A stretch of DNA of 64,000 nt. It comes from Podospora bellae-mahoneyi (Eukaryota; Ascomycota; Sordariomycetes; Sordariales; Podosporaceae). Of this stretch, positions 22,709-36,100 are shown piece after piece. The DNA lies in NCBI RefSeq assembly GCF_035222275.1, contig NC_085882.1, positions 1,371,501 to 1,435,500 of the forward strand, in the 5' to 3' direction. Below the pieces are notes generated by a model. The model did no database searches, was not told the DNA's origin, and saw only the letters and a list, made by a program, of their open reading frames with translations. Every line of letters starts with the position of its first letter. Within the stretch, counting starts at the first letter, position 1. Position numbers and translations under genes: made by a program.

Positions 22709-23667
22709 AATCTCTTTTGCTTTTTATTTTCATTTGGTCAGTAGCTATCTGTCCTTGCAGACAGAGGTGGACGTGAGAGGAAGGAAGGAATACTGATTTT
22801 TGGGCCCCTGGAAGTTTCTCGGGATTTGCTGCAGCAGGCGTGAGCTTTTTCTCGCTGGGTGGATATCACTCCTTTTTGAGAACTGTGTGAGATGTGAAGG
22901 AGGATGGTCTGTTCATTGGTGCTATCCTGCCTCTTGATATTCGACTTTTATGGTTTTCCCTGGTTGTTTATCCGGTGATTCTGTTGTGTCCTGTGTGCCA
23001 AAATTGTTGGTTAACAACTACCACTCCTTGCCGGCATATGTCCTTGATTTCCCAGCAGTCACCGTTGTCGGTTTGTATGCCCTAAGAGCAACAATGTGCC
23101 ATGGCAAATCAATGGCGTTCTCCTGTCCTGGAAAGTCCGGCCTCACACTTCCTCCGCTCAGCTCCCACCTGTCCTTCCGCTCCTTCGCCTCCCCGACTGC
23201 CTTCCCCCGCATGGATCTCTTGTCTAAGAAACCGCCCCCTCCCCCTCCCTTAATATACCTCCGGACAACACATTAATCTTTTGCTTCTTTGACAGCACAC
23301 GTCGTGATGTGGGATGTCATCTTTTGCCTGATGTTGTTGGGCACAGTGTACTGTTTTGGACCTATGTGTTCTTGTAATTAGAATATGCTAGCTCAGTACT
23401 TGATCTTTCTCTACGTGACATCGGACCTTGGATCACTCTTCCCTTGCAATGGCATCCATAACGGCAGCCTGATCTTCAAGAGCTCCATGCCTGAACGAGC
23501 ACGCCATCGACACCTTCCCTGAGTAACCACCAAAGTGATCTCCTGCCTGTTCCCTGGGTACTACACCCCAGAGTACCTTCGCCTCTACCGCACACATCCC
23601 CGGGCCTTCCCCAGGATACACCAATCTCCTTTCTGTCTCACCTTCCATCAAAGCAGAACAAAAACCA
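22709..23667. other. Spacer between tRNA-like loci
   Basis: About 960 nt with no protein-like frame. The short ORFs around 22894-23276 have no conserved features. Confidence 0.5.
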
Positions 23668-23787
23668 GTCGGTGTGGTGTAGTGGTTAGCATCTCATGAT
23701 GTAGGGCCGTTCGAATTAGTTGCTTGCAGCTGTGTTGTATTCGTATCCTGCTTCATGGGGGCCCGGGTTCGACTCCTGGCACGGGCA
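23668..23787 (+). tRNA. Intron-containing tRNA-like gene, anticodon GTA if spliced canonically
   Basis: Exons 23668-23704 and 23753-23787 with a 48 nt intron give 72 nt. The A box GTGTAGTGGTTAGCAT gives a D stem with wobbles. The anticodon stem TCATG/CATGG has one wobble. The T arm CCGGG-TTCGACT-CCTGG is canonical, and T-runs follow near 23812. The acceptor stem GTCGGTG/CACGGGC pairs except for a G-G mismatch at position 4-69. With the intron after position 37, the loop reads A-T-GTA-G, i.e. Tyr, and the intron carries CCTGC, which can pair with the GTAGG at the anticodon (a pre-tRNA feature). Yet the D-arm style resembles Gln/Glu tRNAs. It may be a functional but odd tRNA, or a pseudogene. 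Confidence 0.55.
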
Positions 23788-24200
23788 TACTTAGTAGGTC
23801 AATCTATTGCTTTTTGGGGAGTTGATTCTGGTGATGATGTCGAGGGGTGGGTTAGATTGGGGATTGGTGGGGGAAAAGGGGGTGGGAAAGGGGTTGGTGT
23901 TGAGATTTACCAATAACAATAACGCAACGAATTCTTAACCAATCCAAAATAAAAAGACATTTTTTAGGGCAAAGTACGGTGCCTGGAAGTTGTTTTCGTG
24001 AAGATCGAATAGGCACCTAACGTTGGTACAAATGGTAGTTGGCGTTGATGTGGTGAGGTACTTTTCCAGCTATAATTCCAGTCACCTGAATTTCAAGTGT
24101 TGTATATATATCAATTGAAAGAGATTATGCGGTATTTCAAGCTATACGTTACAAGGTTACCTGGGTGGGAATGTCTGGGGTTGGTAAGTTCCGTACATGT
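23788..24200. other. Spacer at the edge of the accessory island
   Basis: About 410 nt, including a GTTGATTCTGGTGATGATG patch and G-rich GGGGGAAAAGGG segments. No gene is seen. Confidence 0.5.
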
Positions 24201-26130
24201 CTAGTGTACTCTCCCTTCCCTCACGTCACGGTCTGAACGGCCCTTAAGACTATTACGTGCCTCTGTAAGCGTCATTATGAATGATTCAAGCCCTGTGATG
24301 GATGATGTTTCCTCCCATTTAATCGCGCATGGAGTGCTCTTCAGATAGTCCAATTCTTGCTCCGGAATTATGACACCACCGGGTGGATAAGATACGATGT
24401 CCCAATGACCGTATTCGAGTGCCATTCCCAGTGGCGATTGAAACGAGCCACCGTCTCCGAACACCCAGAGAGTCAGGTTCAACCTGCGCGAAGCCACAGC
24501 TTCATGTTTGATGAATAGTTTCAACAACTTCCGTATGCGAGTTGTAGACAGCGAGAGCAGGCGGGGTATAGGTTAACCCTTTGTGAGCTACGTCTTGAAG
24601 GACGGCCCCTGGTACTGATGCCGAATGTAGGTCAGTTTCGACCTGGCTCAAAAGTTTCTGAACAGTTTCGAGGTGACCCAAGGCAGCAGCCGCACCTAAA
24701 GGAGTCCAGCTTGAGCCGTACTTAGGATCATCGACTTGAATGTTTGGATTCGCTTCGTGTGCTTGATAGAGTGCCCTGGGCAAAACCTCATTGTCGCTAC
24801 CTCGCTCTATAATTGACTCGGTGAGATCTGGAAATCCCTCTGCAGCTACCCATTCGAGTGCGCTGCTTGCTGGAACAGAGGACTCCAACTCATGATCTTT
24901 GAGCATCTGAGTTGTAGTATCGTACAGAAGGGAAAGTGACCTCCAAAACTATGTGGCTGGAAATAATATCGAGACATGGACTCGAGAGCGAAGAATCTAG
25001 GATCAAGAATTGCTCGCAGAGTTTCCCAGTGCTTGCCGTCAACCAGGATCTGTAAAGGCGATATGCCATCTGCACCTCGCATCATCACAGCATGCATAAG
25101 TGGTGGAGCTGCGGAATTCTTGCCGGTGAATGTCGAATCCATAAACGTGTAAGAAAAACTTGGTATTTCCCTTCCGCCCAGCGACATGGAGGGCAGTATC
25201 CCTGGCTTGATGTTCAGTGGACGGTAGTAGTAGAAGGCTGAACCATTCGTGTGGGAAAGGCAAAACTCCCAATACGCGGCGTTGTCCAACCTTAAGGCGC
25301 CGGCAAGGTCAGGAGACATCCTGTACCAGTGATCCTCGTGCTCTTTGTTAGGTTCCCAGATAATTATCCCATAAAGTGCTGCTCGGCACGTCAGATCGAA
25401 CCATCCTGACATCACTGCTTCAGGCACCTGGCCAACCACGTGCCCAACCGTGAACTTGGACTCGTACATGGGCGCCATGTTGTATGCCCTCTTGTTTCTT
25501 GCCTCGTAATTGTTGTCAATCCAGGCTCGAACTACAAGCATGGCCATATTGGGGTCCTCCATAAGAATCCAATAGAGAGGCATGGCTCGCTCAAGCCGAG
25601 CGGCCGTTGTATCTGCTCCGGAAGCAAGAGGAATTCTGGTAGTATCTTGATCCCTCATCAGAAAAGCCCATGACAACGCGGTACACCCGTATTTGTCCTT
25701 GTCATTTATGGTAGTTTTGGCTTCTTCATACGCCAATAACGTGGTGACCACAGGACATCGGTTTACATGTCGGATCGTCCATGGCATCATCAAGTGCAGT
25801 CCGTCCAGACTTGTCTTTGGCAGTAATGTTGATGCCACCGTTGCACAAGGTCTCCACTACTTCCACAGATCCAGATAGCGCTGCCAGATGTAGAGCTGTC
25901 TTCCCATGATTGTCAACCAGGTTGATAGACAATCCCCGTTGCTCCAGAAGCAATTTGACAACTCTCTCGTGTGGGAATTAAATGCAGCCACATGAGTGGC
26001 GGCCATTCCCGTCTGGTCTTTGCTGTTGATTTCGGTGTGTTCAAGGTCCTTCATGACTTGTTCGACATTGCCGTGGGGGGCTGAAGTCTGCAAACTCTTT
26101 TTGGCCCTTTTCGGCACTCTGGGTAATCTG
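24201..26130 (-). pseudogene. Decayed ankyrin-repeat protein gene
   Basis: Ankyrin-like sequence is spread over four or five minus-strand reading frames that overlap end to end. Recognisable repeats include GKTALHLAALSGSVEVVETL near 25880, KDKYGCTALSWAFLMRDQD near 25690, SWTPLGAAAALGHLETVQKL near 24690, and a degenerate TGMAATHVAAFNSH near 26010. Consensus TALHLAA / VV.LLL spacing continues across the frame changes, so the parent was a single long ankyrin protein. At least four frame breaks are needed to follow it, more than introns can explain, since some shift frame inside a repeat helix with no GT-AG pair. A central block of about 200 residues (around 25100-25600) is non-ankyrin and not recognised. 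The parent's role is unknown; fungal ankyrin proteins are often lineage-specific. Confidence 0.7.
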
Positions 26131-26780
26131 TAACATGCGATAATGGGAGAGAATTTGAACGAGGCTGGGAGAATGGGCATGGTGCTCGACGTTTGTGTAA
26201 TACCTAAGATAGGCAAGTGCCAGGTAGCCAAGAGTGAATCCCTACTTTTTTTATCGGACAGTCTGGAAGAATGGGAGTAATGATAATGTCTGGCGAGTAT
26301 ACTAACTTGAGGGCGAGACAGGGAGACATCGAGGACGATAAGTAGGTGCTCTGTCAGATAGGTAGAACGGGCTTGGCCCTCAACCACCAAGCCACATCGA
26401 TTGTTGGGCATCAATTATTTTTACGCCAGCCGCTCATGCATGATAGGCCCTCTCGAGGTATGAGACTTTGAACAGGCTAGAATATTTTCGGAATCACGGC
26501 TGAATAGCTACCTATCCAGCTGGGCACAGCCATCTCTCCCTCATCACCCATGCTGATCCGCCTTTCGAGCCAAACTGGTTGAATGATCTATACACAGAGC
26601 CTGCTTTTGGAGCATCATCGTATCTTTGCCCAATACTACCCTCTCGCGAATAATGGAACAGGTCGGTTGGCAACCAAATTCTAACCGCCGCCGAGCATTC
26701 GACATCATTCAGAGCTGTGCCATCACAGTCTTCGCCTGTACCTGGACTGTTCAACATCTACATGTCCCTGGACATAACGT
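26131..26780. other. Spacer between the two decayed genes
   Basis: About 650 nt between the head-to-head ankyrin and membrane-protein remnants. It would have held both promoters. No gene is seen. Confidence 0.5.
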
Positions 26781-27948
26781 ATGGTGGCGTCATCATTAGA
26801 GAGCTCACAAGCTTTCGAGACTGCCTCGGACGGTTCTCAAAATGACACGAGAACTTTCACGCCTGTACTCCGCAGCCACCTGGCGCACAATCTTGATCAA
26901 TTCGAAAAACTTCAGGTCAGCGAGGATGATATTAAAGACAAGGGCAAGCCGGACAACTTTGCCAAGGCAGTTGCCATGCTGCAGGTTCTGCAACTTGTAC
27001 TCTCTCTTATTGCGCGCCATTTTCGGGGGCTCCCATTTGCGCAGCTGGAAACACTGACCGTGGCGATTGCTATCTGTGGTGTTGGCACTTGGATTGCGTA
27101 CTGGTGCAAACCTAGGGCTGTCTCAGTACCTATCAAGCTTGAACTTCGCCCAGCCTCAGACGATGAGGGGGCAGTTAGAAGTCTAGAGGGACCTTCCAGG
27201 GGAAATGAATCGGGGAGAGAGAATGCTGTCCAGAAGAAGTATGTGGATTCCGGTATTAAGTCGAGAGGGGAGCCCTTCTGGTACGTGGAATGGCGTACAG
27301 GTTAACGGGGATCAACAGGATTCCACCGAGGACCAAATTAGGGACGACAAAACCCGTGAATCGAAGCAGGAGACTGGCTATCCCGAGTTTGATCCGGACG
27401 AAAGGTGTTTGAAAGCATTTGGGGTGTTCTGACCGATATTCGGGAGGAGAGAACTAGGGGGTTGCCTGAGCGAGTGCCAAATGATAGCGTGCCAGCCCGC
27501 TCGTTAGCTGTGGGGGAAACACAGTCTTACAAACGTCTTGGCTTTTACTTCAGGCCGTGTTTGGTAGCTTGCTTCTGCCCTGGTAAAGACGAGAGTACCA
27601 CGGTCCGCGACTTGAGGCTTGAAACAATCCCGAATTATATCCATATCATGGCCAAGTTTCAGGAGGGAAATTCGACCTCAATACGCGCTACAGTTCGAAA
27701 CCCTGGCGGATCTTGTGAAAGGTAAGGGAACAAGGAAAATGGTCGAGAAAGCTGCCAGGACCAATGTCTACCCTAAAAATATGATGCACGGTGCGGTTAA
27801 CCTATCTATTTTTTTTTATTTCACTGCTATTGTTTACTGCGTTGCACGGTTGGTGGTTGTTGGTGTAGGGTTGTCAAGCTTACGATCTATGCCGGATAGC
27901 GTCCATGTAACAACTTGGATAAGTATATTCCCTCAACCTTTTAGATGA
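26781..27948 (+). pseudogene. Decayed fungal membrane-protein gene (lineage-expanded family)
   Basis: The first frame (26781-27305) contains KAVAMLQVLQLVLSLIARHF-like hydrophobics, then LPFAQLETLTVAIAICGVGT and WIAYWCKPRAVSVPI. This is the pattern of a common uncharacterised Pezizomycotina membrane family (residues like LP..LE..T..FAIC..I.Y..W..KP). The last frame (to 27948) carries IFFYFTAIVYCVARLVVVGVGLSSL and TTWISIFPQ, matching the C-terminal membrane end of the same family. Between them the reading frame changes at least twice (at about 27300-27440 and near 27700), with no convincing introns of usual length. It is either a pseudogene or a gene with very unusual splicing. The family has no assigned biochemical role. 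Confidence 0.55.
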
Positions 27949-28599
27949 ATGACTTGGGCTTTAGAGAAGGAAACAGGTGACTCGAAGGTTCGAGTGTGGG
28001 TGTATAGAGCATGGAACTCTTTTTTCTGTTTCTCCTCGGTTCAGGTAGATGAGCTTTTAGCCAATACTTCAACTCCGGTAATTCTCTTATTTCGCCCACA
28101 TTGCTCATAACAACAAATCCCACAAAAAAGAACCATGAGCTTCTCTTTAGATACTGGTCTAATTGAGATATAGATAGGTCATTACCATACCCAGCATCCC
28201 CAAACTCATCCCAAGAACCTATTCATACTTCCCAGTACCTCAAGAATATCTTCCGGCATTATCGATTTGTTTCCTACCCCCCGTCAAATTCTATTCCTCC
28301 TTCTCGCCCCCCCTTTCTCCTCTACTATCCACGCTTCTTTCTTCTCCACTACTTAGATCCGGCTAACCACCCCCACAGCGTGACGCTCAACAAAGCACAT
28401 ATAAAAGTAGAATCTCAATATTTTCCCATGATCCCCCTTCAAACGCCTGCCTACCTGCCTACCTAACTAACTCGTAGGAACCAAAAGCTCCGAAACGGAT
28501 ACACTGACTGCTGTAGTTGAATAAGTCCCCACCTATCAATACACCTCTCCTCTTCCCTCCCCCTTTAACTCCCTCCCCATACCACACCATTTCTCTTCT
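27949..28599. other. Convergent spacer
   Basis: About 650 nt, C/T-rich at 28270-28600 (the antisense 3' flank of the Yip4 gene). Short repeats such as CTGCCTACCTGCCTACCTAAC occur near 28448. No gene is seen. Confidence 0.5.
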
Positions 28600-29665
28600 T
28601 CAAGAGATAAAACACAAACACCCCAACCCCAAATAAAACACCGCCAACGGATACACCGCCAACCCAACCCGATTCTTCACCACCCCGCTACCCCCCAGAA
28701 TACTCACCCCCGCCGCCAAACTCCACCCAACCAACACCAAATAAACCGGAATCCTCGCAATCCAAATCAGACTCACAGCCGACAGCAACGCGGCAATGAC
28801 GAGCGGAAAGAGGGTATACCCAATGATACAGACACTCTGCGCAAAAGATCTGTTCTCATGTCAGTCATCCCCCCTCTCAACAACAACAACAACAACGGCA
28901 ACAACAACCCCAAAAAGAGCAGTACTCACATATTCCCCCCCAACAACCTTATCTGGACCGTAACAACCCCCATCCCAACCCAAACCATAGCGAAAACCCC
29001 ACTAAACACCACCTCCCTCTGCTGCTCCCTACTCTTCAAGCTCAGCAGCGTCGACAGCAAAAGACAAAACACCAACGGCCCCCACAAATCCCAATCCCTC
29101 AACCCGCTGCTCATGTGGTTGTTGCTCAGCAAGCTATCCGCGTCCATCGCCCTTGACGCTAAACCAACAATTTCCTCCCTTGCCTGGGCCAACCGCAAGT
29201 TTCTGACGTCCGAAATCGAGGACATGGACCCGCCAAAGAGGTACTTTGGGTACAGGACTTCTTTCAGCTTGGACCAGATGGCGGAGAGATCCCTAAGGAG
29301 GGTGGCGGAGACGGGCTCGTCGATTGTGTTTAGGGGTGCGGCGCGGTCTTCACCTGATAAACCCCAGCGGGAGGAGAGGGCTGTGGCGGTTTGGGAGGCG
29401 GAGGTGATGCTGCCTTGGGGGAGGGGTCGGGATGTAGAGGAAGAGGGGGCTAGGGGGTCGTCGAAGGAGTTGAGGTCCGCTGTACGAAGAGAAGGAAAAC
29501 AAAAAAAGGTTAGTAATGAGAGGGGGGAAAAGGGTGAAAGGGGGGAAAGGGGGAGGAAGGGGGGTTACCATCATCGGGATCGATCAAATCGTGGATATCC
29601 TCGTCGTTGTTCTCGAGGTCGACTTGGGGGGTGGATTGGTAGTGGCTTCTGTTCGGGGCCGCCAT
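28600..29665 (-). CDS. Yip1-domain Golgi membrane protein, Yip4/YIPF6 type
   Basis: Three exons: 29665-29569, 29479-28930 and 28849-28600, 266 residues with consistent phases. Yip1-domain proteins are multi-span membrane proteins of the Golgi that bind Rab GTPases and help in vesicle traffic (family knowledge). The N-terminal half is hydrophilic (ENNDEDIHDLIDPDD, a DLNSF segment). The conserved entry WDLWGPLVFCLLLSTLL is followed by VVFSGVFAMVWVGMGVVTVQ, and the exon 2/3 join restores LLGGNISFAQSVCIIGYTLF, a family hallmark. Five membrane segments are plausible, ending in LAVYPLAVFYLGLGCLCFIS. The final segments lie in exon 3. Assignment to the Yip4 branch rather than another Yip1 branch is from motif style. 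Confidence 0.87.
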
Positions 29666-31178
<1,513 letters not shown>

Positions 31179-33130
31179 TTACTGCCAGAAATATCGAGTT
31201 GATGCCGATGGCTCACCCGTATTTGGTGGGAGTGGCCCGTGGTTGGGTATTGATGAGCGAGATGATGATGGCTCGCCCCATTGTGGTGTTTGTAGCTGGC
31301 AACGGGCCAGTCCTGGTTGTGCTGCTTGTGATTGTGATTGTTGAGAGTGATAACTTCGATGTTGCTGCTGCTGCTGACTGGCCTCATATCCGCCGCCGTA
31401 CCGATAAGGCGATGGTGCCGCTGCCGGTGGTGACCATGAGTTCCGACTGTATTGTTGATGATTCCCATACATTCCGTCGTCTAATGAGGCATGCCGAGTT
31501 CGAACGTAACCATGAGGGGCCCCGGCTAGTGGGTGGTGGTTCGCTTCATATGCCGCCTTTCCCTGTTCTTGATTGTTGCCATTTGGATCCCACACTGGAA
31601 GCCTATCCGGTGGTTGCGCTCCTCTTCTCGGCATGCCGTGACCATAGGCGGCCATGTTGCCGTTGATACCGGTTAACGCCCAGGCAAACACGGCCACATC
31701 CCGGATGGATCGCATTAGGTCTGTTGGTAATCAGTCTCTGGTTCTCCTCGGTAATATCCAGTGGTGTCTAGACGAAAAGTTTGTTGAGAAACAGACCCCT
31801 TGCGGGACGTCCCACATCGGACAGAGAAAGGTTTCACTTACGGTCCATCGGAGGTCCGCCTGCCGCCTTGACGCTTTCGCGGAGCGGCATGTACTGGGGA
31901 AGAAATGGCGGGCGGAACGTGTAGAGGAGATCGGGCGGTATGTAGGGTTCGATCGGTTGTTGGGCCCACGGTGCTGCAAAGAGGCCATTCTGGTAGTTGA
32001 ACGCCGAAGGAACCACGGGCTGCAGGTCGGGGATTGGTGGTCGTGCCCTGCGCAGCACGACGACCAGTCCGTCTGATGTGCACGAAACCACAGCCTCCAA
32101 CTCAAACGTCCGGGGCGATTGTACAGGCAAAGTGTTTGAGCTTGCCGTGGTGGTAGAACTTGCCGAGCCTTCCCTACCGTCGAGGCATATCCTGTCATCG
32201 TCCTCATCCTTGATTACAATCACCGAATCGTCGTCGATATCCATGTCGTTGCTATCCGAGTTCGCTCTGCTGCTGTTGTCGTCCAGGTCTTCGTCCTCGT
32301 CCTGCTCATCCTCACTCTCATCCGCCTCGTGTTCCGAGTTGGCCCGCGGATCTTTGTACCAAAAGCGAAGATAGGCGATCGACTCGTTTTCTTTGGCGCC
32401 TTCTAGACACCTGGATGCTCGTTCCATACAGTCTTGTTGAATGCAGTCGTAAAATGACTTCTCCATCAGCTCCTCGGCAGAGAGGCCCACGATCTGTGCA
32501 ACCGACGGAGTAGCGTACATGATGTTGAGCTCCAGACTGAACCGGTTCAGAATCAGGGCGGCACGGGGCTCCCGTTCCATGGCGGGCATCTTGAACTTGG
32601 GTGAGAGGTGCTCAAGCATGTGGTAGCGGGGATCCAATGGTGAGCAGGAAAACTTTCTTCGAATTTGCGGAGCCTCCTTTGCTCTCCCTGAATAACATGT
32701 TAGCGAATATTGTGGTGGACAGACGCACATGACCTACTCTCGCTCTTGTCGCCTCTGGAGTAAATGCTGATAGACGCCACCAAGACGGTGTGGACGACAG
32801 TGAAGCAGCATTCGCAGTTGACATATTCACCCTTGCTGGACAGGATTCGGGCATAGTGCAAGACGGCCGCCTTGTCCATAAGCACGCCTCGACTGTGGAT
32901 CGAGCGTGCGAACGGCACCTCGTCCGGGTGGAAGTACTCAAAGCATGATTTCCCCTTTACTTCGTCCGGGTGATAACCGAGAATATCGAGGATGGAATCT
33001 GATGCGAAGAGGATGTTGGCATCGGGTGTAAGGTCTAGCAGAAAACACGTCATTAGTTCGCATTCATTCCGATATCAGTCCGTCTCAACATACTGTGTAT
33101 GGTCATAAACGTTTGGTCGCGGGGATCCAT
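31179..33130 (-). CDS. Fungal two-PAS-domain protein
   Basis: Four exons: 33130-33094, 33034-32738, 32687-31842 and 31720-31179, 573 residues, all phases consistent. PAS domains sense small molecules, light or partners. The first PAS spans about residues 10-105 (ILFASDSILDILGYHPDEV, KGKSCFEYFHPDEVPFAR, LLMDKAAVLHY-like core). It lacks the flavin-binding NCRFLQ motif of LOV domains, so it is probably not a blue-light receptor. A second PAS starts at about residue 145 (FSLELNIMYATPSVAQIVGLSAEELM) and is interrupted by an acidic run (ESEDEQDEDEDLDD, then DSNDMDIDDD) before its last strands (TFELEAVVSCTSDGLVVVLRR). The C-terminus is rich in Gln/Ser/Tyr/Pro, including SYHSQQSQSQA. No bHLH, GATA or kinase domain is visible. 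It could be a transcription cofactor or adaptor (inference). Confidence 0.87.
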
Positions 33131-36100
33131 CTGTGCTGAGTATCGTGGGGCTGCTCCAACGAGCGGTCCTGAGTTGCAAAATAGGGGTCACAAAAACTCC
33201 TCCATGCGTCGTTGGAAACGGCAATAGATAAATCAGTCGAGAGGGGGCTCGGTCCGAGAGGCTAGTCTCAGAGAGGAGCGTCCGAGTAGTCACAAGAAAA
33301 GAACCTGCGCAGTGCAAGGACAGAAAAAAGAGACCACGAGGAGCCGGCGGTCTGGGGCAAAAGAGCCTGGGGCGAATTGGACCCTACAGAGGGTTTCGTG
33401 GGACTTCCCAAGCCGGGGAAGGAAAGACCGAAGGTCCCACAGGACACAGGGAGCTACGACAAGCCTTTGGGGTGACGGTGAAGGCCGCCTTGGGGGGTCT
33501 CGCCTCTGCGTGCTGTCCTCGACCGCTACGTCTCCTTGCTGATAACCGAGGCGGAGTAGGACACAGATCCCGCCGTCACCTAGGAGCGGATATATCAAGT
33601 CTCACCCGTTCCACGGCCGGGCGGTTCTAGAGCTGCTGGCGGAAAAGGGAGGGCCGGCGAGGAGCGGGCGGAGAGGGCGCGAGAAGCCCTGGAAGCCTTG
33701 GAGAGAACCGGCAGGGTGCAGACACTCGCTGACAAGCAGCCGTCGACTCCTTGGCCGGCGTCACAGACAGAGTGGTAGCAGAAAGTGGTCGCAATGTCGC
33801 ACGGCTGGTAAATGTCTGGGCTTTCTCGGTTTGGTGCAGAGCGCGCAGAACCAGAGGCACGGGGGCGGGCGGTGTTGCAAAAGGGGGGATGATGCGTGCG
33901 TGGGCGTGTGGTGGGTGTGCTATGTGAGAGCTGTGAGCTGTGTGTGTGGTGCGGGTGTGCTGTGTGTACGTTGTGTGTTGTGGTGCTCAGTGGTGGTGGA
34001 GGGGTCGCCTGGTAAGAGGAAAAAGAAGCGTGTCGGTGACGCCCAACAACAGACACAGGCTATCTTCTGTGATATATATCTGCTTGCTGTCTCTGCTGTT
34101 CGAGTGCTGTTGTTGTTGATGGTACAGGGACAGGCTGATAATGTAGTTAAAAGCAAAGAGAAGGGCGAGCGAGCTGTATTAGATTACTGGCTGATCAAAC
34201 GGAGGACACTGGACCGAGTTGGGGAGGTGCCAATGTTCCGCTTTCTCCCCCGTGGACTGCGGGACTTGATAAGCGGGAGCGCGGACAAGTGTCAGGGAAG
34301 ATGCCTGAACAGGTGCAGACGGTAGCAGGCGATCCTCGGTAGAGCAATTGGTCGGGGGGGAGGGGAGCAGATGGAGGGAGAGGAAGCACGGGGAGGACCT
34401 GAGGAGGGTGGGGGGGGGTGGTTTGGCGACGGGGAGAAGAGGGTGGCTCCCTTTGCAGTTCTCTTTGGGCCCTCTCCGTGCCTCTCCGGGATCCAATCCC
34501 GCCGGCTCTCAGGGCAATTTCTGCTCCCCACAGCGAGACTACCAGGTGCCGAAAAGGAGGGCCTAGCCTTACTTAGTTGCGCTGGCGAGCGGGAGCAAAT
34601 GCTTGGCAGTTCTTGGTCACAGCAACAACATCATTTCGCGGCCCTTCACCACCACCTTCATAGCAGAGGTTTGGGATTGTGACGAAATGACTGCTCCAGA
34701 GCCCGCATGCACAACGCAGCCAATGGCTCCAGGAAACACGCTCAAGCTTCCCAGCAAGCCAGCCTGACTGGATGTCCACATCGGAGCCCCATGCCCCCCA
34801 GATATCCCAACGGGGGCATGATCATCGAGCATGCCCAATGCGTACGACTGGCGTGGATGTACTAGCTGGTACAGACTATTCCAGTGCTTGGCCTAGAAGA
34901 TATCTGGTGGGGTGAGATATGTACGAGAGGTGACGAGTGCAACAGAAGGTTGGCTTTCGTCCCAATTGAGGAGGAAAGCATGAGGATGACAGGTCGTACG
35001 TGTCTCCAATTCTGGACGAACCGGGACACAATGCTCTCTGGTCCCTTGGGAGAGCCGAAACGAAACATTCATCATCAAAATGTTTTCAGTTTTTGAGAGT
35101 TTTTTATTGATTGCCACCTTCCTGCTCTCTTGAGCAAGGGACAGCGAGAGAGAGACGGGCTGATCGCAGCAATAACAGAGCTGTTAAGCCTGTCAGTTCC
35201 AGGGTTCAGCGGGAGAGGGGAGAGTTGACGCCGGCTAATATCAACGACAGCTGGTCCCGCTGGCCCCTCCCGTCCGCCGTCCCTTTGAGAACACTGGTGA
35301 TATCTTCAAAGTTCGGGTTCCAAGCAGCGGGATGGTTCGTGATTGTGTAAAAGCTCCGGGACCGAAGTCTGCCCTGGCCCTTTTGCCCACACAACAAACA
35401 ACCCACCGCTCGACAAAGCCGGCATGGCGAGCCAGTGCCTGCCGAGACAGTACGTGCGTAGCTTGTGGTGGTGGTTACGCAAAGTCTTGGCACCATCTGA
35501 AGCTCTGTGCAACGGCCACAAGAGGGTAGAGAAGAGCGTGAAAAGCTCCCCACCTCTGCTCTTCGCGACCACCGACAATCGTTTCACCTTACGGACTCGC
35601 ACGACGTGTCTCTGCTCTCTCTATCCGCCTCGTCTCTGCGTCTCTCGATGCTCAGCTGAAATTCCTGATCTCGACTTGAAGCCATAGCCAAGCATCGTAC
35701 ATCGCAGAGCTATTATGGTTCAGGAAATTTCAGACGAGATGGCCGCGATGACCAGGCCGTTGTAAAAATCGAGGCAGACTCGAGCATCGGAATTTTCTTC
35801 TTGCTGCTGATCAACTGCAGTTTTGGCACTGGCGTCATTCCACCGTCAGAGGGATCTTCAGGGCCAGCTGCTGTTCGAATCCCAGGGATGATCATTGGCT
35901 AAGTGGCCCACAGCTGCCCGACGGTGACCCGAACGCGACGGAGAGAGAAACCTGCGTACTGGGATTGATGTCGTACAGTGAACCCTGGTAAGTGACAGCT
36001 AACGGGGGGCAGTGGTCGGCGATGATAATCCCCCTCTGTCGCGAGAATCGATATTTGACATCAGTGACATGGAGAACTTTTCAAACCCAGTTGTGGAAGG

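Noticed and set aside
35872-35890. B-box-like CTGTTCGAATCCCAGG
   Set aside because: The surrounding bases do not form a T stem and no A box precedes it.
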